Assembly (NCBI GenBank): GCA_001013295.1
Contig: LAZY01000038.1
Location: 19,671 to 83,670, forward strand
DNA length: 64,000 nucleotides
From: Chryseobacterium indologenes
GTDB lineage: Bacteria > Bacteroidota > Bacteroidia > Flavobacteriales > Weeksellaceae
Direction of reading: 5' to 3'
Shown piece after piece: positions 61,261-64,000 of this stretch. The notes under the pieces are model-generated. The model was not told the DNA's origin, ran no database searches, and saw only the letters and a program-made list of their open reading frames with translations. A program made the translations under genes and the position numbers. The stretch's first letter is position 1, and each line of letters starts with the position of its first letter.

Positions 61261-62271
61261 TTACCACCAGTCATTATTTTCTTTGTCTTCTTTCACTTCT
61301 ATTTTTTCAAATATTTTCTCTATTAACCGCTTGCTTAAAAATGGTTCAAAATTGTTTAACCAAAGATCGTCTTCCAAAATAATGTCAATTTTAGCCTCAA
61401 TTAGTTCTTTCAATTTTGAGTAACGGTATGTTCTTTCTACTTTTCTTTTAAAATAAATTTCCAAAGCTTTTTCACTTTTCTCTAATTCATCATTAATCAG
61501 ATGATAATTTTCTTCATCTCCTCTGAAAGATTCGAGAATTAAATTCATGTTTCTACTTTCAACCCACGATTTTATCATATCCTTTTCAACAGGAATACTA
61601 AATTCAAAAAACTCTGGCTTTTTATAACCATAGGTTAGTACTTTAGGATTAAATATTAACCCTGGATAATATTTAATTTCATCATAAAACCCATTTTCAT
61701 GAGTAAAACAATCTCCAATTTCAATTTTATTTTTGAATTTTAAATATTCTTTTTTTTCAAATGCATAATAAGTTGAAATTATCTGTTGTGCAAATATTGG
61801 ATTATCAAATAGTAATTGTATATTTTCATCTATATATTGATTATTAGTTAAAAATTCGAAAACTCTAGAATAATTGGAGCTAAAATCTGAACATTCTACA
61901 ACAACAATATTTTCAAGATTTAAATTTGCTTTCTTTGAATAATTATAAGAGCCTGTAATTGTAATCATTTCATCTATTACCATAAATTTATGATGGAGAA
62001 ATCTACCGCTTACTTTACTCTTAATCTTAATCCCAACATCCTCAAAAGCACTTTTAGAATTTAAAAAATATTTTTTATTTATTTCATTATCATCTACAAC
62101 AATTATGATTTCGATATTAGGATTTGATTTTTTTACTTCTATCAAACAATCTTTGATATCTGAATTTGTAAACCAAGCCATTGCAATTTTGATTGAATAA
62201 TTAGATCTTCTAATCATTTCAATTATTTTTTTTTCAATCCCTTTAAAATATGCTACTGGAAGTTCATTCAT
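61261..62271 (-). CDS. PLD-like phosphodiesterase
   Basis: 336-aa protein with a single phospholipase-D-like domain (about 1-150). The HKD motif is visible at about residues 93-100 (FLHHKFMVID) followed by TITGSYNYSKKAN...LENI. Such single-HKD enzymes dimerise and cleave phosphodiesters in nucleic acids, as in the Nuc/BfiI/DISARM types. The C-terminal 180 residues are helical and unrecognised. It lies directly downstream of the IS91-type element and next to a HEPN gene, in the accessory island. Confidence 0.82.
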   Translation of the reverse strand: MNELPVAYFKGIEKKIIEMIRRSNYSIKIAMAWFTNSDIKDCLIEVKKSNPNIEIIIVVDDNEINKKYFLNSKSAFEDVGIKIKSKVSGRFLHHKFMVIDEMITITGSYNYSKKANLNLENIVVVECSDFSSNYSRVFEFLTNNQYIDENIQLLFDNPIFAQQIISTYYAFEKKEYLKFKNKIEIGDCFTHENGFYDEIKYYPGLIFNPKVLTYGYKKPEFFEFSIPVEKDMIKSWVESRNMNLILESFRGDEENYHLINDELEKSEKALEIYFKRKVERTYRYSKLKELIEAKIDIILEDDLWLNNFEPFLSKRLIEKIFEKIEVKEDKENNDWW

Positions 62272-62301
62272 ATTAAAATTTTTGAGAAAGCACTAAAGAC
62301 T

Positions 62302-62817
62302 TTAGTCCCTATCAATCAAATCTCCGTGCGTAATATCAAGCAAAATATATGTTTGATAAATTAAATTAGAAAATTCTTCAAGAGATTTTCCTGATACTTT
62401 CATAATGTCTGCTTTTTTCATAAATACAACTTCATCTTCTTCTAAAGCAAGAAACGCATCTGAAATATCATTTCCGTGTGCAATATAATTTCTGATTAAA
62501 ACTATTTGTGATAAGTTCTTTTGTACCAATTGTATAAATTCATTTAAATCTGATACAGGGAAATCTTTTTCAGTTTTCAATTTTGAAAGAACCTTTCCCT
62601 GATATCTGCCTGTCTTTAATATTTGTTTATATAAAGATATTTTTTGCCCAAAACTTAATGGCAAGATTATAGTCTGGAGAAATAAACTTTTGGTTTCTTG
62701 ATCTTTTGAACGTTGTGCAAAAAAATTGTATAAAATTCTGTTCAGAGAATCTTCTATTTTTAAACTTAGAGCTAATACTTTACCTCTAGTTTCAATTTCT
62801 TTATTATGTAAATTCAT
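62302..62817 (-). CDS. HEPN-like protein
   Basis: 171-aa helical protein with LIRNYIAHGNDI at about 120, an R-N-x3-H motif typical of HEPN ribonuclease folds (R-x4-H). Upstream helices KVLALSLKIEDSLNRILYNFFAQR complete the four-helix pattern. 30 bp separate it from the PLD-like gene, so the two may be one operon, a HEPN RNase with a PLD-type partner. No MNT antitoxin is adjacent, unlike HEPN-MNT modules, though minimal nucleotidyltransferases exist elsewhere in the window. Confidence 0.7.
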   Translation of the reverse strand: MNLHNKEIETRGKVLALSLKIEDSLNRILYNFFAQRSKDQETKSLFLQTIILPLSFGQKISLYKQILKTGRYQGKVLSKLKTEKDFPVSDLNEFIQLVQKNLSQIVLIRNYIAHGNDISDAFLALEEDEVVFMKKADIMKVSGKSLEEFSNLIYQTYILLDITHGDLIDRD

Positions 62818-62915
62818 TTGTTGTATATATTTGTCCAGATTTTGTGCAAGTTGGTTATATCAGATTAATTTGCGGAGTATAGTACTTTTATAGAAATACA
62901 ATATTGTACACAATA

Positions 62916-63797
62916 TTATTGTTCTTTTGTTGCGAAAGAATTCCAGAAATCAATAATATATTTTGTTTTAGCATCAAACCTCTCATAAATTTCTTTAGAG
63001 TCTTCAAATTTTTGTAAAAATAAGTTTATCACAACGCAATTAATAATTCTAATATTATTTAAAGTAGAAGTTAAATTGTCTATTGCTACAGGACTTGTTA
63101 TATTTAAGTTCATTTGCTTCAACTGCATTATAGATACGAACTCAGAATGAGCATAATTTGAATATAGTTTATAATAACCATCGAGTAAATTATTATTTAT
63201 ACTACTATTATTAAGCAATTTAGACCAACTAATTGTTCTCGGGATTCCAAAAGTATCCAACTTCCAAATTTCATGATTTGATAATTGGGAATAAAATACG
63301 GAATCTTTTACTTCTTTTTTTAGTTTATCAATTTCTTCTTTTTCTGATTTTATTTTTACAGAATGAATTTTATTTCTATCGTTTATTGCTTGTTGTCTCA
63401 TCATAAAACCCGCTATTTTCCATAATTTAAATCGAAAATTCCTTTCTTCTTGCGAGATATCACCTACAAACAGATATTCAATTGTAAGAAAACATTCAAT
63501 AATAGTTCTAGCAACAACGTATAATGATGAAATATCTATGACTTGAATTTCTTTGTCAAGGACTTTTAAATTTTGACCATTTGCAAGTTGTAACGCAGTG
63601 TTTGTTGCAAGTAAAATTTTGGTTGCTAATGTTTCAATATAGGCTTCACCAAAAGACAAGTTTGGATTTATTTCATTTTTATATAATTGGATTAAATCGG
63701 TTAATGTTTTTACAATAACATCCAAATGATTTTTAATAATGGGCAAATCAGTTGAAGCAATTTCAAAAAGCGTTTCAATTTTATCTTTATCTGTCAT
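62916..63797 (-). CDS. DUF5677-like 293-aa protein
   Basis: Helical protein with features of the DUF5677 group: VVARTIIECFLTIEYLFVGDISQEERNFRFKLWK and DGYYKLYSNYAHSEFVSIMQ, i.e. a conserved Arg-x3-Glu pair and a Y-S-x2-A-H motif. HEPN relationship has been suggested for such proteins. It stands directly behind a good copy of the shared operator and so belongs to the predicted regulon, at the start of a HEPN/PLD gene row. Function unknown. Confidence 0.6.
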   Translation of the reverse strand: MTDKDKIETLFEIASTDLPIIKNHLDVIVKTLTDLIQLYKNEINPNLSFGEAYIETLATKILLATNTALQLANGQNLKVLDKEIQVIDISSLYVVARTIIECFLTIEYLFVGDISQEERNFRFKLWKIAGFMMRQQAINDRNKIHSVKIKSEKEEIDKLKKEVKDSVFYSQLSNHEIWKLDTFGIPRTISWSKLLNNSSINNNLLDGYYKLYSNYAHSEFVSIMQLKQMNLNITSPVAIDNLTSTLNNIRIINCVVINLFLQKFEDSKEIYERFDAKTKYIIDFWNSFATKEQ

Positions 63798-63835
63798 TTT
63801 GCGGGAATATTAGGTACATTATAATTTATTTAGTT

Positions 63836-63871
63836 CAAAAATACGCTCTTACTACGCAATCTATTTACGTA
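63836..63871 (-). promoter_or_regulatory. Operator/promoter of the 293-aa gene
   Basis: TACGCAA-TCTAT-TTACGTA (63853-63871; one mismatch to a perfect repeat), 9 bp, -7 box TATTTTTG (63836-63843, minus strand). Confidence 0.7.
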
Positions 63872-63888
63872 TTCAAAAATATTAACAC

Positions 63889-64000
63889 TGTAAGCTTCCC
63901 AATTTTGTGACCATTCTAAATGATAGATTCTTTCATTTTTTGTTTATATTTTTTAGGGCTCATATTCCCTAATGCTTCGTGCGGTCTGTTATAATTGTAT
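63889..64000 (-). mobile_element. End of an IS3-type element (cut by the window)
   Basis: The last 26 codons of a DDE transposase (63916-63999) read YNYNRPHEALGNMSPKKYKQKM...SII-stop, the typical C-terminus of IS3-family transposases. The element's end is probably TGTAAGCTTCCCAATTTTGTGACC beginning at about 63889. The remainder lies beyond the window. Confidence 0.8.

Overview
The window looks like chromosome from a flavobacterium of the Chryseobacterium type (Bacteroidota, Weeksellaceae). The supporting signs are low GC, promoters with a -7 box of the form TAnnTTTG, almost no Shine-Dalgarno signals, duplicated YceI proteins, a DUF1800/DUF1501 pair, TonB-type outer-membrane receptors and short GG-leader 'bacteriocin-like' peptides. 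Assignment to a genus is inference.  Layout. 0-9 kb is housekeeping: ammonium transporter, hydrolase, two YceI proteins, glucokinase, an outer-membrane protein and a DUF1800/DUF1501 pair. 9.3-26.5 kb is the outstanding region, an RNA-repair island: WYL regulator, HopJ-family protein, RNA ligase RtcB, a tRNA-like RNA with an enlarged anticodon loop, three tandem covarying hairpins, a 583-aa unknown protein, then (after an inserted cobTSC cobamide operon) a nucleotidyltransferase, ATP-grasp protein, polynucleotide-kinase-like P-loop protein, Thg1-like 3'-5' polymerase, a second tRNA-like RNA followed by a long Y-RNA-like stem, a Ro60/TROVE protein, a WG-repeat gene with an in-frame stop, two unknown proteins flanking a possible prim-pol-like protein, and a second nucleotidyltransferase. 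26.5-35 kb: TfoX-like, DUF2975 plus HTH regulator, an ABC exporter whose permease is fused to an M1 peptidase, and MarR plus an outer-membrane beta-barrel receptor. 35-50.7 kb: pnp and rpsO separated by inserted genes, sugar MFS transporter, three tandem cystine-rich GG-leader peptides with a knottin-like cysteine pattern, mgtE, a BtuF-like protein, MscS channel, fRMsr, a metallo-hydrolase and tRNA-Leu. 50.7-64 kb downstream of tRNA-Leu is an AT-rich accessory island: PD-(D/E)xK-like protein, lipoprotein, HEPN-type proteins (one frameshifted), SIR2 protein, DUF2971 protein, PLD-like protein, an IS91-type element and the end of an IS3-type transposase.  Working together. Six promoters share one architecture: an inverted repeat close to TACGCAA-N5-TTGCGTA ending 9-10 bp upstream of a TAnnTTTG-like -7 box. 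They lie in front of rtcB, the nucleotidyltransferase operon, the tRNA-like/Ro60 unit, a small operon between rpsO and pnp, the frameshifted HEPN gene and the 293-aa gene at the window end. This suggests one regulon that joins the RNA-repair island to genes in the accessory island; the WYL protein is the nearest candidate regulator. General RNA-repair clusters of this kind are known from comparative genomics; the paired tRNA-like RNAs, the hairpin array and the shared operator are the parts that seem least described.
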